Counted from the stretch's first letter, positions 1 through 8,892 are shown. The stretch is 64,000 bases of DNA from Thermodesulfobacteriota bacterium (GCA_035559815.1 DATMAT010000008.1:94658-158657); one strand, 5' to 3'. Numbers and translations: made by a program. Notes: generated from the letters alone by a model not told the origin.

Positions 1-994
1 TCAGGTCTTCTGCCCGTTTGAGAGTTATATAGATTCTCTCTAATGCTGACTCATTCTCGTCCATGGTGCTATCCGAGAAATCAGCCGGGTTCTGGTAGTG
101 ATGGGATAGGAAAAACAACCTTATTGCTTCTTTACTCCATCGGGACAGGGCTTCCCTCACATTTATGATGTTGCCGACGGATTTTGACATCTTTTCCCGG
201 TTGATTTGGATAAGCCCATTATGCACCCAGTGTCTGACGAATTCGACACCGGTTGCCGATTCGGACTGGGCTATCTCATTCTCGTGATGGGGGAATATTA
301 AGTCCTTTCCTCCCCCATGTATCTCAAAACTTTTTCCGAGATACTTCATACTCATCGCCGAGCATTCGATATGCCAACCCGGGCGCCCTTTCCCCCACGG
401 GCTTTCCCACCACGGCTCTCCAGGCTTTGCTCCTTTCCACAGGGCAAAATCAAGCGGATCCTCCTTCTGCTCGTTTATGTCTATCCTTGCCCCGGCCAAC
501 ATTTCCTCCGGTGTTCTTTTGGAAAGCTTTCCATATCCGGGAAACTTCTTTATGGAAAAGAAAACGTCGTCTCCGGATCGGTAGGCGTAACCCTTATCAA
601 TGATGGTCTTGATAAGCTCGATTATTTCAGCTATGTGTTCGGTGACCTTGGGTTGAAAGTCAGGCGTTTGCACCCCGAGGGAGGCCATGTCCTCGATGTA
701 TTCTTCCGTATATATTCGCGATATTTCTTCTGACGGGATTCCCGTCTCCTTTGATTTGTTTATTATTTTATCGTCGATGTCGGTAAAGTTTCGGACGTAG
801 GTTACGTCATAACCTATCTTCTTAAGGAATCTCTGTATAATATCAAAGGTCACCGCCGCCCGGGCATGACCCAGGTGAGCGGAGCTATAAACGGTCGGAC
901 CGCATACGTATATTCTTACCTTTTTACCCTCGAATGGGGCCAGGTCTTCCTTTTTTTGAGTGAGAGTGTTGTATAGCCTTATTTTTTTTTCCAT
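1..994 (-). CDS. cysS: Cysteinyl-tRNA synthetase, C-terminus beyond the window edge
   Basis: Class I aminoacyl-tRNA synthetase that charges tRNA-Cys with cysteine in the cytoplasm. About 331 N-terminal residues are visible, read by hand from the minus strand without a stop; the rest lies off the left edge. The Rossmann signature appears as HLGH in [13 protein letters not shown] (around residues 30-45), and the second signature KMSKS is intact near residue 270. The family zinc ligands are present: Cys in VCGPTVYS, Cys in IECSAM, and the downstream FPHHENE motif. The start ATG at 994 gives the usual short N-terminus before the catalytic domain. The gene lies downstream of the enoyl reductase gene on the same strand, separated by a heptamer repeat array. 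Identification is firm. Confidence 0.96.
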   Translation of the reverse strand, partial: MEKKIRLYNTLTQKKEDLAPFEGKKVRIYVCGPTVYSSAHLGHARAAVTFDIIQRFLKKIGYDVTYVRNFTDIDDKIINKSKETGIPSEEISRIYTEEYIEDMASLGVQTPDFQPKVTEHIAEIIELIKTIIDKGYAYRSGDDVFFSIKKFPGYGKLSKRTPEEMLAGARIDINEQKEDPLDFALWKGAKPGEPWWESPWGKGRPGWHIECSAMSMKYLGKSFEIHGGGKDLIFPHHENEIAQSESATGVEFVRHWVHNGLIQINREKMSKSVGNIINVREALSRWSKEAIRLFFLSHHYQNPADFSDSTMDENESALERIYITLKRAEDL

Positions 995-1013
995 GGAATG
1001 TGGCTTGGATATA

Positions 1014-1085
1014 GATACATGATGCAGGATGCATGATACAGGATACAAGATGATTAATCCTGGTATCCCGCATCCCCTATCTTGA
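1014..1085. repeat. Heptamer tandem array, locus 1 (GATRCAN units plus inverted arm)
   Basis: Five consecutive 7-nt units occupy 1014-1048: GATACAT, GATGCAG, GATGCAT, GATACAG, GATACAA. After about 8 nt, bases 1056-1085 carry similar units in the opposite orientation (complement reads GATGCGG, GATACCA). The two arms could fold into an imperfect hairpin between the enoyl reductase and cysS genes. The period of exactly seven and the inverted arms recur at five other loci in this window. Confidence 0.8.
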
Positions 1086-1091
1086 ATCAGC

Positions 1092-1901
1092 TTAAATCAG
1101 GTCCTCTCCTCCATCTACCTTTATTACGTTTCCGGTTATCCAGTGTGTACCCCTGGCGGAGAGCGAAACAATGGCTTCCGCTACATCCTTGGGTCGGGTT
1201 AGCCTTCCGCTCGGGTTTACCCGAAGTGCATTCTCCACGATAATATCGCTTCCTGGAATCTTACTGAGGGCAGGGGTTTCGGTAACCCCGGCTTGAATGG
1301 CGTTGGCAGTGATTCCCAAGGGGGCAAGTTCCACGGCAAGTTGTCTGATATGGGATTCAAGGGCTGCTTTGGCGGCGGAAACGGGACCATAGGTTTTCCA
1401 AACCCGGTGTCCTCCGGCGCTGGTCATAGCAAATATTCTTCCCCCTTCGACCATCAGTTTCCGGCTGACCAGTTCTTGAGTCCAGTAGACTAGGCTGTGA
1501 GCCATGACATCGAGGGTCATATTCATATTCGTATCGGTCACCATTTCCTTTTGTGAGGAGGCAATGTACGGCTTAAGGGTTCCAAAAGCAAGCGAGTGAA
1601 CCAAAACCCTTATTCCGGAAGGGTTGTCATTTTTTTTCAGGGTCTCTTCTATCTGGTCCAATGTCTCTTTTCTTTTTTCCGGGTCGGATGCGTTAATGTT
1701 GAAAAAAACCGCTTTTCTCCCTTTATCCTTTATCTGACCGATTATTCGTTCTACGTTCTCCATGGTGGATTTTCTGTCTAAGTGGACGCCGAAGATGTGC
1801 ATTCCGGCTTCGGCCAGTTCTAGGCTGATGGCTTCGCCAAAACCGCTAGAAGCCCCCAGTATAAGAGCCCACTTGTCTATCAAACTATTATCGGCAGTCA
1901 A
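1092..1901 (-). CDS. Enoyl-[acyl-carrier-protein] reductase-type SDR
   Basis: Short-chain dehydrogenase/reductase of 269 aa. The N-terminal NAD(P)-binding glycine motif is GASSGFG (residues 16-22) and the C-terminus ends [11 protein letters not shown], as in SDR reductases. The active-site spacing is the diagnostic point: tyrosine and lysine sit in YGPVSAAK, a Y-x6-K arrangement typical of enoyl-ACP reductases FabI/FabL rather than the Y-x3-K of ketoacyl reductases. VHSLAFG also matches the FabI-type VHSIAF segment. The probable role is therefore the last reduction of each fatty-acid elongation cycle. The start is a TTG preceded by GAGGAGG at a 7-nt spacing. Whether it is FabI-like or FabL-like cannot be decided by eye. 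Confidence 0.82.
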   Translation of the reverse strand: MTADNSLIDKWALILGASSGFGEAISLELAEAGMHIFGVHLDRKSTMENVERIIGQIKDKGRKAVFFNINASDPEKRKETLDQIEETLKKNDNPSGIRVLVHSLAFGTLKPYIASSQKEMVTDTNMNMTLDVMAHSLVYWTQELVSRKLMVEGGRIFAMTSAGGHRVWKTYGPVSAAKAALESHIRQLAVELAPLGITANAIQAGVTETPALSKIPGSDIIVENALRVNPSGRLTRPKDVAEAIVSLSARGTHWITGNVIKVDGGEDLI

Positions 1902-2036
1902 TGCCTTTCCTCCTCATTTTGTTGCTTTAGATGGGTTAAGAATAGTAGAGATTCTACGCATTTTGAGTGGAAATTCAAGAATCCAAATTTCTTAGTGATA
2001 AAGGTTTAAGCATACTGGCTAGGGAATATAAATCGC

Positions 2037-2051
2037 AATACCTCAGGTATT
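2037..2051. promoter_or_regulatory. 15-nt palindrome, possible operator
   Basis: AATACCTCAGGTATT is a perfect inverted repeat with 7-nt arms around one central base. It lies about 135 bp upstream of the TTG start of the minus-strand enoyl reductase gene. A regulator-binding role is possible, but nothing else supports it. Confidence 0.3.
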
Positions 2052-2239
2052 ATTTGGCGATAATGCTTGGGAAAAATATTGAATTCTATTCCAGATCATA
2101 TAGATAGTTATTTTCATTTGATTTAGGAAAGATTACGTAAACTTAACATTTAACAATTGCCCAATTGTTTTGCTTTTGCAAGCTACTTATTAAGATTATA
2201 ATAGCCCGAGATTTATTATTAAAAAATAGTATATAAGAA

Positions 2240-2595
2240 ATGACCAATCATAGGAAAAATTACCTCAAAGACCGCGTACACACGTTATTGGGGACAGAGC
2301 CCTTGATGTATTTCGATATTGTACACCCACAGTGTGGGTAATTAATGTATCTGAGAAGGATTATGGTTGGGATATTATTGTTACTATTGTTGAAAAAGAG
2401 GATATAAGAGAGTTTTTTTGCCCAGTTAAAGGCTTCTGACTCTCCTGACTATGTAGATGGCGGAAAATTTCTAAGTTGCTCACTGAAAGTTAGCACTATT
2501 GACTTTCTTTTGGATAAAACTATGCCCACAATGCTTTGCCTTATGTGATGCAAGTAGCTGTTTGGTGTAACTGCCACAAAACTTTTCCGAGGATG
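2240..2595 (+). pseudogene. Decayed DUF4365-like gene
   Basis: Reading from 2290 in the + direction gives an uninterrupted stretch to the stop at 2437-2439 with segments VFRYCTPTVWVINVSEKDYG and DIIVTIVEKED. This resembles the start of DUF4365 domains, where a conserved tryptophan/valine strand is followed by a D-Y-G-x-D motif, a strand, and an F-x-Q-x-K-like segment (here FCPVKGF). Beyond the stop, fragments in other frames (SLKVSTIDFLLDKTMPTMLC, then a shift) look like the following domain strands. A short ATG-led piece in another frame begins at 2240. Stops and at least two frame changes mean no functional protein. DUF4365 proteins are often found in defence or accessory loci, so this may be the remnant of an acquired gene. 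The assignment rests on motif memory only. Confidence 0.5.
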
Positions 2596-2667
2596 AGAGG
2601 TTGAGATTTGAAAATTGCTTTGTAAAAAATCCTCCAGATTTTATGAAATAATGACTAAGCTGGAGAT

Positions 2668-3285
2668 TCAGGCTCTTTTATTGCTTGAAAATGTTATTTC
2701 TTCTTTACTAGTTTCTTGTCCATACCAGCAGGCTAAGGCCAGGGCAAAAATGAGGTCTTCATATTCTGGTTTTTTATCAGACTTGCCCATATCATCATTC
2801 TTTGGGGTTTTGTGTACGCGGAATCTCAAAATCTCTTCGGCGATTACCCTTCCTAGAGCCGATTGGGGGTTTATCCTTAACCTTTCGGCAACATATAACA
2901 TTTGCAAGTTCGTGAGAAGTTCTTTCTTTAGTAGAACACGGTCCACATCGTTACTTGTTGCCGTACCCTCGTCGATCATGGTGACGGCTACGGGATTTAA
3001 TTTGGCTTTAATTAAGGAGTCAATTAATTTTTGTCCACAAACGGTGGTATCTGCTATCAGGTCGAGGTTCTCTTTAAGCTGATCGTTATCTAAAAACTCA
3101 ATGATTCGGTTTACGATATCGTCATCGGATTTAAACTTAAATCGCTCTACACGTCTCAGGTTGTATCTTTTGTTTATTCGATACTTCCCGAAGGTCTCCA
3201 CTAGGGCTATAGCCGCATGACCCTCGGCTTTCCCTGGGCTTAGGCCGAGAATAAACCTTTTCATATCCTTTTTTCCCATTTTCAT
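2668..3285 (-). CDS. Stand-alone RNase H-fold protein resembling a terminase nuclease domain
   Basis: A 205-aa protein whose layout follows the RNase H-like nuclease domain of phage terminase large subunits. It has a first strand with LGLSPG (residues 14-19) and a second-strand region LIADTTVCGQKLIDSLIKA, equivalent to the usual D-A-T-G-V-G-x-P-x-x-D-x-L. A helix LLKKELLTNLQMLY then corresponds to the V-P-K-x-x-L-V stretch, and EDLIFALALACW corresponds to the D-D-x-x-x-A-L-A segment. No ATPase domain and no other phage gene is present. The position where the family carries its first catalytic Asp reads Ser (GLSPG for GLDLG), so catalysis may be lost. The start may instead be the ATG at 3264. 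It lies between a pseudogene and divergent ogt. Confidence 0.6.
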   Translation of the reverse strand: MKMGKKDMKRFILGLSPGKAEGHAAIALVETFGKYRINKRYNLRRVERFKFKSDDDIVNRIIEFLDNDQLKENLDLIADTTVCGQKLIDSLIKAKLNPVAVTMIDEGTATSNDVDRVLLKKELLTNLQMLYVAERLRINPQSALGRVIAEEILRFRVHKTPKNDDMGKSDKKPEYEDLIFALALACWYGQETSKEEITFSSNKRA

Positions 3286-3397
3286 TAACTATAGATTGGA
3301 TTTCCGTGCGGGAAAAGAGCTTTTTCTTGACAAGCCTTATACGTGTATGAAAACTATGAGTCGATGGGTTGGTTCACGTTAATTAAGAGGTGTGTAT

Positions 3398-3889
3398 ATG
3401 GATACATATAGTTTGTCTAAGCTTGATACTGAAATTGGAACTATTTTTGTTATCGGCACAGAAAATGGTCTTTCTAGGGTTGTGCTTGGGAGGTATGAAT
3501 TCGAAGAATATGTGAGCGGTCTTAATGGAACTGCGCTTGTCGAAGATGGCAGGGTTCAAGAGTCGGCGAATGAAATCAAACTCTATCTCGAGGGCAAATT
3601 AAAAGAATTTCACACGAGGTTAGATTTATCTTCCGGAACATCATTTCAAATATCTGTCTGGAGAGAATTGCTGAATATTCCTTACGGCAAGGTTAAGACT
3701 TACGGCCAGGTCGCCGATAAGATTGGCAAACCTGGTGCGGCAAGGGCGGTGGGCAACGCGGTAGGAGCAAACCCAATTCCTATTATTATCCCCTGCCATA
3801 GGGTGGTCGCCACAAACGGCCTGGGCGGTTATTCCGGTGGCATCGAGATCAAGAAGAGGCTTCTTCGAACTGAAGGGGTAATCCGATAA
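3398..3889 (+). CDS. ogt: Methylated-DNA--protein-cysteine methyltransferase
   Basis: Suicide DNA-repair protein that transfers an alkyl group from O6-alkylguanine to its own cysteine. The acceptor motif PCHRV is intact in IIPCHRVVATNG (near residue 130). The preceding helix-turn-helix is recognisable in FQISVWRELLNIPYGKVKTY and the arginine-finger region in GAARAVGNAVGANP. The ATG at 3398 is chosen over the in-frame GTG at 3392 because AAGAGG ends 7 nt before it. The protein is about 163 aa, usual for the Ogt/AGT class without an AdaA-like domain. It abuts pgpA directly downstream and is transcribed divergently from the terminase-like gene. Confidence 0.95.
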   Translation: MDTYSLSKLDTEIGTIFVIGTENGLSRVVLGRYEFEEYVSGLNGTALVEDGRVQESANEIKLYLEGKLKEFHTRLDLSSGTSFQISVWRELLNIPYGKVKTYGQVADKIGKPGAARAVGNAVGANPIPIIIPCHRVVATNGLGGYSGGIEIKKRLLRTEGVIR

Positions 3890-4351
3890 TTGAGAGAATG
3901 GGTCGTAAAGCTTCTGGCCACCTTCTTTTATTTAGGTTACTCGCCGGTTGCACCGGGTACAGCCGGCACGATTGGAGCAATCCTGCCTTTTTATCTGATA
4001 TCAAACCTGTCACCTTTATCCTATTTTTTAATTCTCTTCGGGTTTATAATTTTTTCTGTATGGATTTCCACCGAGGCTAGCGCCATATTCAACAAGACCG
4101 ATCCTTCTTCGGTAGTGCTGGATGAAGTTTGCGGTTATTTAGTGACGATGTTTCTCGTTCCGGCTAGTTTACTGAACATATTCTTGGGCTTTTTTCTCTT
4201 CCGGTTCTTCGATGTCCTAAAGCCTCCTCCGATAAAAAGCGCCGAGAACCTGCCTCGTGGATTGGGAATAGTGGCCGATGATGTTCTTGCGGGCATATAT
4301 GCGAATATAGTACTCCAGGTTGTTGTGAGGTTCATATTTCCAGCGAATTAA
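3890..4351 (+). CDS. pgpA: Phosphatidylglycerophosphatase A
   Basis: Membrane phosphatase that removes phosphate from phosphatidylglycerophosphate to give phosphatidylglycerol. The family core is clear: SPVAPGTAGTIGA near residues 19-31, the acidic DPSSVVLDEVCGY segment (around residues 67-79) and the C-terminal GLGIVADDVLAGIYAN. Three to four hydrophobic stretches fit a small integral membrane protein of 153 aa. The start is TTG, 1 nt after the ogt stop codon, with a purine-rich GAAGGGG about 10 nt upstream, suggesting translational coupling to ogt. No PgpA-specific residue appears missing. Confidence 0.9.
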   Translation: MREWVVKLLATFFYLGYSPVAPGTAGTIGAILPFYLISNLSPLSYFLILFGFIIFSVWISTEASAIFNKTDPSSVVLDEVCGYLVTMFLVPASLLNIFLGFFLFRFFDVLKPPPIKSAENLPRGLGIVADDVLAGIYANIVLQVVVRFIFPAN

Positions 4352-4377
4352 CTGGACGCATGAATGAAAATAAACAA

Positions 4378-4467
4378 GTTACAGGATGCTTGAAACACGA
4401 TGCATGATTCAAGATGCATGATGCGCGATACGCAAACGTCTTTTACATCTTCTAACTTGCATCGTGG
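4378..4467. repeat. Heptamer tandem array, locus 2
   Basis: Eight units in strict 7-nt phase run from 4378 to 4433: GTTACAG, GATGCTT, GAAACAC, GATGCAT, GATTCAA, GATGCAT, GATGCGC, GATACGC. About 25 nt later, 4454-4467 carries an inverted fragment (complement CCACGATGCAAGTT). The array fills the pgpA-cinA gap and has the same GATRCAN consensus as loci 1, 3 and 5. Confidence 0.78.
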
Positions 4468-4482
4468 TGAAGGAGTGATTTT

Positions 4483-5724
4483 ATGAAAATCGAGATTATA
4501 ACTACTGGTGATGAGATAATGAGCGGCATAACCCTTGATACCAACTTCAGATGGGCTGCAGAAAAGCTGACCAGCCTGGGTTTTGACCTGAGATTTCATA
4601 CCAGTGTAGGAGACGATGAAGGGGATATTATGATAGCGTTCAAGACTGCTTACGTTAGAGCAAAGGCAGTCATAGTGTCGGGGGGTCTTGGCCCTACCCC
4701 TGATGACCTGACCGCTAACGTCGCCTCTACATTCTTTGGTGTTCCCTTAGAGCTTAATAACGAAGCTCTTGAGATGATAGAGAATAGATTCAAGGAACAG
4801 GGACGAACATTACTCGATATAAACAGGAAGCAAGCTTACATACCCCGGGGCTCTAAAGTTCTAAAAAATTTCTGGGGTACCGCTCCGGGGTTTCAGTACG
4901 AAAAAGAAGGCGTGGTGTTTTTCTTTCTTCCCGGGGTTCCAAAAGAATTCAAAGAGATGTTGGAAAATTATGTGGTTCCTGAGTTGGAGAGAAGGGCTGT
5001 TGGCAGAAAAAGGTATGAATTCAGACTGGTGAGGACCTTCGGTCTCAGGGAATCTGAGGTTGCGGAGAAGCTTAAGGGAGTAGAGAGGGATGGGTTGACT
5101 ATAGGTTATAGGGCTCATTTCCCGGAAATCCACCTGAGGCTCTCGGCATTCGGAGATACGGAGCTAGAAGCGAAAAAAATAATGACCGATGGGCTTGAGG
5201 AGATTAAATTGAGGTTAGGAGAATATGTATTCTCCACCGAGGGCGAAACGCTGGAAGAGGTCGTAGGAAAACTGCTATCTCAAAAAGGGTTAACCCTTGC
5301 CCTAGCCGAGTCATGTACAGGCGGCCTCGTTGCTAACCGGGTCACTAATATTCCTGGAAGTTCTGATTACTTTGATAGGGGGATTGTTTCATACAGCAAC
5401 AAAGCTAAGATAGAAGTTTTGGGTGTTCCTAGATTCCTTATAGAGTCATACGGCGCGGTGAGTGAAGAGGTGGTCCGAGCTATGGCGGATGGGGTAAGGA
5501 AGCTTTCCAATGCAGATTTGGGCGTGGCAATTTCTGGTATCGCCGGGCCCGGCGGAGGTACACAGGAAAAGCCGGTTGGGACTGTCTGTATAGGGATTTC
5601 TCATCGAGAAAGAGGAACGTTTTCTAAGAAGTTTCAGTTCAAGGGTTCGAGAGAAGAGATAAAACTGATCAGCTCGGAGGTAGCCCTTGATTGGATTAGA
5701 AAATTTGTGTTAAATGGTGTATAA
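4483..5724 (+). CDS. cinA: CinA family protein (competence/damage-inducible; NMN amidohydrolase)
   Basis: Two-domain protein of 413 aa. Residues 1-170 form the MoaB/MogA-like domain, opening with IEIITTGDEIMSG and containing SGGLGPTPDDLT. Residues about 255-410 form the PncC domain, seen in LAESCTGGLVANRVTNIPGS and later AISGIAGPGGGTQEKPVGTV. In characterised relatives the PncC domain deamidates nicotinamide mononucleotide for NAD salvage, and the N-terminal domain can act on ADP-ribose; both are family knowledge. The ATG at 4483 follows GAAGGAGTG. The cinA-recA order is a common arrangement, and recA begins 24 nt after this stop. Confidence 0.94.
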   Translation: MKIEIITTGDEIMSGITLDTNFRWAAEKLTSLGFDLRFHTSVGDDEGDIMIAFKTAYVRAKAVIVSGGLGPTPDDLTANVASTFFGVPLELNNEALEMIENRFKEQGRTLLDINRKQAYIPRGSKVLKNFWGTAPGFQYEKEGVVFFFLPGVPKEFKEMLENYVVPELERRAVGRKRYEFRLVRTFGLRESEVAEKLKGVERDGLTIGYRAHFPEIHLRLSAFGDTELEAKKIMTDGLEEIKLRLGEYVFSTEGETLEEVVGKLLSQKGLTLALAESCTGGLVANRVTNIPGSSDYFDRGIVSYSNKAKIEVLGVPRFLIESYGAVSEEVVRAMADGVRKLSNADLGVAISGIAGPGGGTQEKPVGTVCIGISHRERGTFSKKFQFKGSREEIKLISSEVALDWIRKFVLNGV

Positions 5725-5748
5725 TCCAATGATAAATGAGGGGATGGT

Positions 5749-6792
5749 ATGTCCAAAGAAGTAGCTTCAAAAGAGCCGGCAAGTAAAGAAAAAGCAATAG
5801 ATCTGGCTATATCTTCCATTGAAAAACAATTCGGTAAGGGCGCGATTATGCGCATGGGAGCAGAAACCTCCGTTCCGGAGATCTCTGTGGTTCCTACTGG
5901 TTCGATAGGGTTAGACATTGCTCTCGGTGTGAGAGGGTTGCCGAGGGGGAGAATCGTAGAGATCTTTGGCCCTGAAGCTTCTGGGAAGACCACGCTGGCT
6001 CTTCACGCTATAGCCGAGTCACAAAGGCTGGGAGGTATTGCCGCTTTTGTCGATGCGGAGCATGCCCTTGACCCAAAATACGCTAAAGGGCTTGGCGTGA
6101 AGGTAGAGGACCTCCTAATCTCGCAGCCCGATTTTGGAGAGCAAGCACTAGAAATAGTCGATACACTCGTAAGAAGCGGTGCCGTTGACCTGATCGTTCT
6201 CGATTCGGTAGCGGCGCTTACTCCAAGGGCTGAAATAGAGGGAGATATGGGAGACGCGCATGTCGGGCTTCAAGCTAGGCTCATGTCTCAGGCCTTGAGA
6301 AAAATCACGGCCAACGTTAACCGGTCGAAAACTATCGTCGTTTTTGTGAATCAAACTCGAATGAAAATCGGTGCCCCGGCCTATAGCAACCCAGAAACTA
6401 CCACTGGGGGGACAGCGCTTAAGTTTTACGCCTCGGTAAGAATAGACATAAGAAGGATCGGGTCTATAAAGGACGGGGATGAGGTTTCCGGAAATAGGGT
6501 GAGAGCCAAAGTGGTGAAAAACAAGGTGGCTCCTCCGTTTAGAGAAGCCGAGTTTGACGTCATTTTTGGCAGTGGAATCTCTCAGGAAGGTGAGTTGATA
6601 GACCTCGGCACTAAATATAGGGTAATAGAAAAGAGTGGGACCTGGCTTTCTTATAACGGAGAAAGACTAGGACAGGGAAGGGAAAACGCAAGGGTTTTTC
6701 TCAAAGAAAATCCCGAGATTATGCAGAAAATCAAAGAAGAGGTTTTCTCAAAGTCCGGGATTATAAAGGAGATAAAACCCGAGGAGGAATGA
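5749..6792 (+). CDS. recA: Recombinase A
   Basis: ATP-dependent strand-exchange protein for homologous recombination and SOS induction, 347 aa. Walker A is GPEASGKTT (residues about 75-83) and Walker B lies in [10 protein letters not shown]. The MAW/allosteric glutamine region is intact in [10 protein letters not shown] and [14 protein letters not shown], and DNA-loop residues precede it. The start ATG at 5749 has GAGGGG upstream. The only family-atypical part is a lysine/serine-rich N-terminal tail of about 16 residues. No LexA-type operator was recognised in the 24-nt gap to cinA. pilT begins directly after the stop. Confidence 0.98.
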   Translation: MSKEVASKEPASKEKAIDLAISSIEKQFGKGAIMRMGAETSVPEISVVPTGSIGLDIALGVRGLPRGRIVEIFGPEASGKTTLALHAIAESQRLGGIAAFVDAEHALDPKYAKGLGVKVEDLLISQPDFGEQALEIVDTLVRSGAVDLIVLDSVAALTPRAEIEGDMGDAHVGLQARLMSQALRKITANVNRSKTIVVFVNQTRMKIGAPAYSNPETTTGGTALKFYASVRIDIRRIGSIKDGDEVSGNRVRAKVVKNKVAPPFREAEFDVIFGSGISQEGELIDLGTKYRVIEKSGTWLSYNGERLGQGRENARVFLKENPEIMQKIKEEVFSKSGIIKEIKPEEE

Positions 6793-7953
6793 ATGGCCGA
6801 GATAAATATTGATGATCTTCTGAGGGGTGCGCTCAAGGTAGGAGCTTCCGATGTTCACCTTAAGTCCGGTAGTTGCCCGGTTTTTCGAGTTAATGGGCGA
6901 TTGATTCCCATAAAAGAGGCTCCTCAGCTCGTCAGCGACGACATCAAAAAGATTGCTTTTTCTATGATGAACAACCTGCAGAAAGAAAAGTTTGAAAAAT
7001 CGTATGAAATGGACCTGGCTTACAGCATCCCTGGTCTTTCTCGGTTCCGGGTAAATGTCTTCCAGCAGCGGGGAACGCTCTCTATGGCTATAAGGGCAAT
7101 TCCTTTTAACCTTATGTCCTTCCAATCCCTTAATCTACCGCCAATACTGGAAAAGATAGCCCAGGAGGAACGCGGCTTGGTAATCGTCACCGGGACAACT
7201 GGTAGTGGCAAATCGACCACGCTGGCGGCAATCGTAGATTATATAAACGAGACGAAGGCTAGGCACATAATCACTATTGAAGACCCGCTTGAGTTTACCC
7301 ATCAAGATAAGAAGAGCTACATAAACCAACGAGAAGTGGGGATTGATACACTTTCTTTCGCCAATGCTCTCCGGGCTTCACTCCGGGAAGACCCGGATGT
7401 GATACTGGTTGGTGAAATGCGTGACCTGGAGACCATAGAAATCGCCATAGCTGCCGCCGAAACTGGGCACCTCGTATTTTCGACGCTTCACACTTTGGAT
7501 GCTCAAGAAACAATTAATAGAATACTCGCCGTATTTCCGTCCCATCAACAGAATCAGATCCGCTACCAGCTGGCCCAGGTTCTGAAGGCTGTTATCTCGC
7601 AGCGCCTAATGCCCAAGGCTGATGGTAAGGGAAGGGTTCCTGCAGTCGAAGTACTAATTGGAACTGCCAGAATCAAAGACCTGATATCCGACCCGTTAAA
7701 AACCAAAGAAATAAGAACTGCGATTGAGGAAGGACACTTACACTACGGTATGCAAACCTTTGACCAGTGTCTATACAATCTATATAAGAGCGGCTTAATT
7801 ACCTACGATGAAGCCATGAGGCAAGCTACCAATAAGGACGACCTTGCGCTCAGGATTAGGGGTATTACTTCAGGGTCATCCGGGCTGGCCAGGGATCAGA
7901 TGGAAGCGGATAAACCCAAATTTGAGGGGGGGTTGAAAGTAGACAAGATTTAG
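6793..7953 (+). CDS. pilT: Type IV pilus retraction ATPase PilT-like
   Basis: Secretion-superfamily hexameric ATPase of 386 aa that in relatives powers depolymerisation of type IV pili at the inner-membrane base. Visible motifs are the N-terminal SDVHLK, Walker A GTTGSGKST (residues about 134-142), the Asp box in TIEDPLEF, Walker B VILVGEMRDLET and the His box around FSTLHTLDA. The C-terminal tail extends roughly 30 residues past the usual end. The ATG immediately follows the recA stop, with GAGGAGG overlapping the recA C-terminus, indicating coupling. No other pilus gene is in the window, so PilT versus PilU, and whether a pilus exists, cannot be told. Confidence 0.92.
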   Translation: MAEINIDDLLRGALKVGASDVHLKSGSCPVFRVNGRLIPIKEAPQLVSDDIKKIAFSMMNNLQKEKFEKSYEMDLAYSIPGLSRFRVNVFQQRGTLSMAIRAIPFNLMSFQSLNLPPILEKIAQEERGLVIVTGTTGSGKSTTLAAIVDYINETKARHIITIEDPLEFTHQDKKSYINQREVGIDTLSFANALRASLREDPDVILVGEMRDLETIEIAIAAAETGHLVFSTLHTLDAQETINRILAVFPSHQQNQIRYQLAQVLKAVISQRLMPKADGKGRVPAVEVLIGTARIKDLISDPLKTKEIRTAIEEGHLHYGMQTFDQCLYNLYKSGLITYDEAMRQATNKDDLALRIRGITSGSSGLARDQMEADKPKFEGGLKVDKI

Positions 7954-7960
7954 CAGAAAA

Positions 7961-8644
7961 ATGAGAGTTCTAGGAATTGAAACCTCAACCATTTCGGGAA
8001 GTGTGGCAATTTTAGATGACGACCGGGTTCTGGGGGAGTTATCTCTAAATGTTGGACCTGTACACTCAGAAAAACTCCTACCCGTAATTGAATGGCTCCT
8101 CAAGGAAGCGGATGTAGATAAAAAAAGGATTGAAGCAGTCTCAGTATCTATAGGTCCTGGCTCTTTCACTGCATTAAGAATAGGCATTTCCACGGCGAAG
8201 GCACTGGCTTTTTCGCTGAAGATTCCAATCGTGGGAGTTTCTTCACTCGAGGTCCTGGCTTCAAATTTGATTTTTACACCTTTTACTATATGTTCTATAA
8301 TAGATGCTAGGAAGAAGGAGGTTTTTGTTGGTTTTTTCCGGTCGTCCGACGGGAGACTGGAAAGGGTTTCTGATGAAATGCTAATTGCCCCGGAGATTAT
8401 TCCCAACATAACTAAGGAGAAAACCATATTTGTTGGTGACGGAGCGATGATTTACCGGGATTCTATTGATTCGGCCTTAGGAGGGTTTGCCCTTTTTTGC
8501 CCGCCGCATCTTAACATGCCCAGAGCGGCATGCTGCGCATTTCTAGGTGCACAAAAATTAAATAAGGGTTATAGGGATGATTTGTTACATCTTGTCCCTC
8601 GATATTTACGAAGGGCTGACACTGAAATTCTTAGGGAGAGGTGA
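7961..8644 (+). CDS. tsaB: tRNA threonylcarbamoyladenosine biosynthesis protein TsaB
   Basis: ASKHA-fold partner of TsaD/TsaE needed for t6A modification at position 37 of ANN-decoding tRNAs. Family marks are the start VLGIETSTISGSVAI, the HSEKLLPVIEWLL helix and the VSIGPGSFTALRIG loop (residues about 63-76). Later, IIDARKKEVFVGFF matches the family's D-A-R-x-x-E-V motif. Length 227 aa is normal. It begins 7 nt after pilT and is followed 4 nt later by a DUF465 gene, so recA-pilT-tsaB probably share transcripts. Confidence 0.93.
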   Translation: MRVLGIETSTISGSVAILDDDRVLGELSLNVGPVHSEKLLPVIEWLLKEADVDKKRIEAVSVSIGPGSFTALRIGISTAKALAFSLKIPIVGVSSLEVLASNLIFTPFTICSIIDARKKEVFVGFFRSSDGRLERVSDEMLIAPEIIPNITKEKTIFVGDGAMIYRDSIDSALGGFALFCPPHLNMPRAACCAFLGAQKLNKGYRDDLLHLVPRYLRRADTEILRER

Positions 8645-8648
8645 TCTG

Positions 8649-8870
8649 ATGAAGGAATCAGAAATAATAGAAAGTCTTCTGGAGGGGGATGAGGAGTTTA
8701 AGAGGCTCTACCTTGAACATAGAAAATTGGATGGTATGGTAAAGGACCTCGAACAAAAGGGCTCCCTTTCACTTGATGAGGAAGTGGAGATCAAAAAACT
8801 AAAGAAATTAAAGCTTTCCCTGAAGGACGAGATGGAGAGAAAAATTAGTAAATTAAAGAAAAGTTCGTAA
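8649..8870 (+). CDS. DUF465 (YdcH-like) small coiled-coil protein
   Basis: A 73-residue protein beginning MKESEIIESLLEGDEEFKRL and containing the DUF465 hallmark F-x-x-L-x-x-x-H-x-x-L-D (FKRLYLEHRKLD). A lysine/glutamate-rich second helix ends in KKLKKLKLSLKDEM. The whole chain is predicted as a helical hairpin. The start ATG at 8649 lies 4 nt after the tsaB stop with an AGAGG-type site; the longer reading frame from 8577 overlaps tsaB and is not favoured. The function of the family is unknown. It fits the 3' end of the cinA-recA-pilT-tsaB run. Confidence 0.85.
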   Translation: MKESEIIESLLEGDEEFKRLYLEHRKLDGMVKDLEQKGSLSLDEEVEIKKLKKLKLSLKDEMERKISKLKKSS

Positions 8871-8892
8871 AATTCTACGGGGGTAAACGGAG

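Noticed and set aside
253..733. Long + strand frames opposite cysS
   Set aside because: Shadow frames of the clear minus-strand cysteinyl-tRNA synthetase gene.
3327..3351. TTGACA upstream of ogt as a promoter
   Set aside because: No acceptable -10 hexamer at 16-18 nt; the nearest are 13 or 22 nt away.
3731..3746. TGGCAAACCTGGTGCG as a sigma-54 site
   Set aside because: Lies within ogt coding sequence, and the -12 half lacks TTGC.
5699..5748. LexA/SOS box before recA
   Set aside because: No palindromic operator of a known LexA type is visible; only an isolated TATAAT overlaps the cinA stop.
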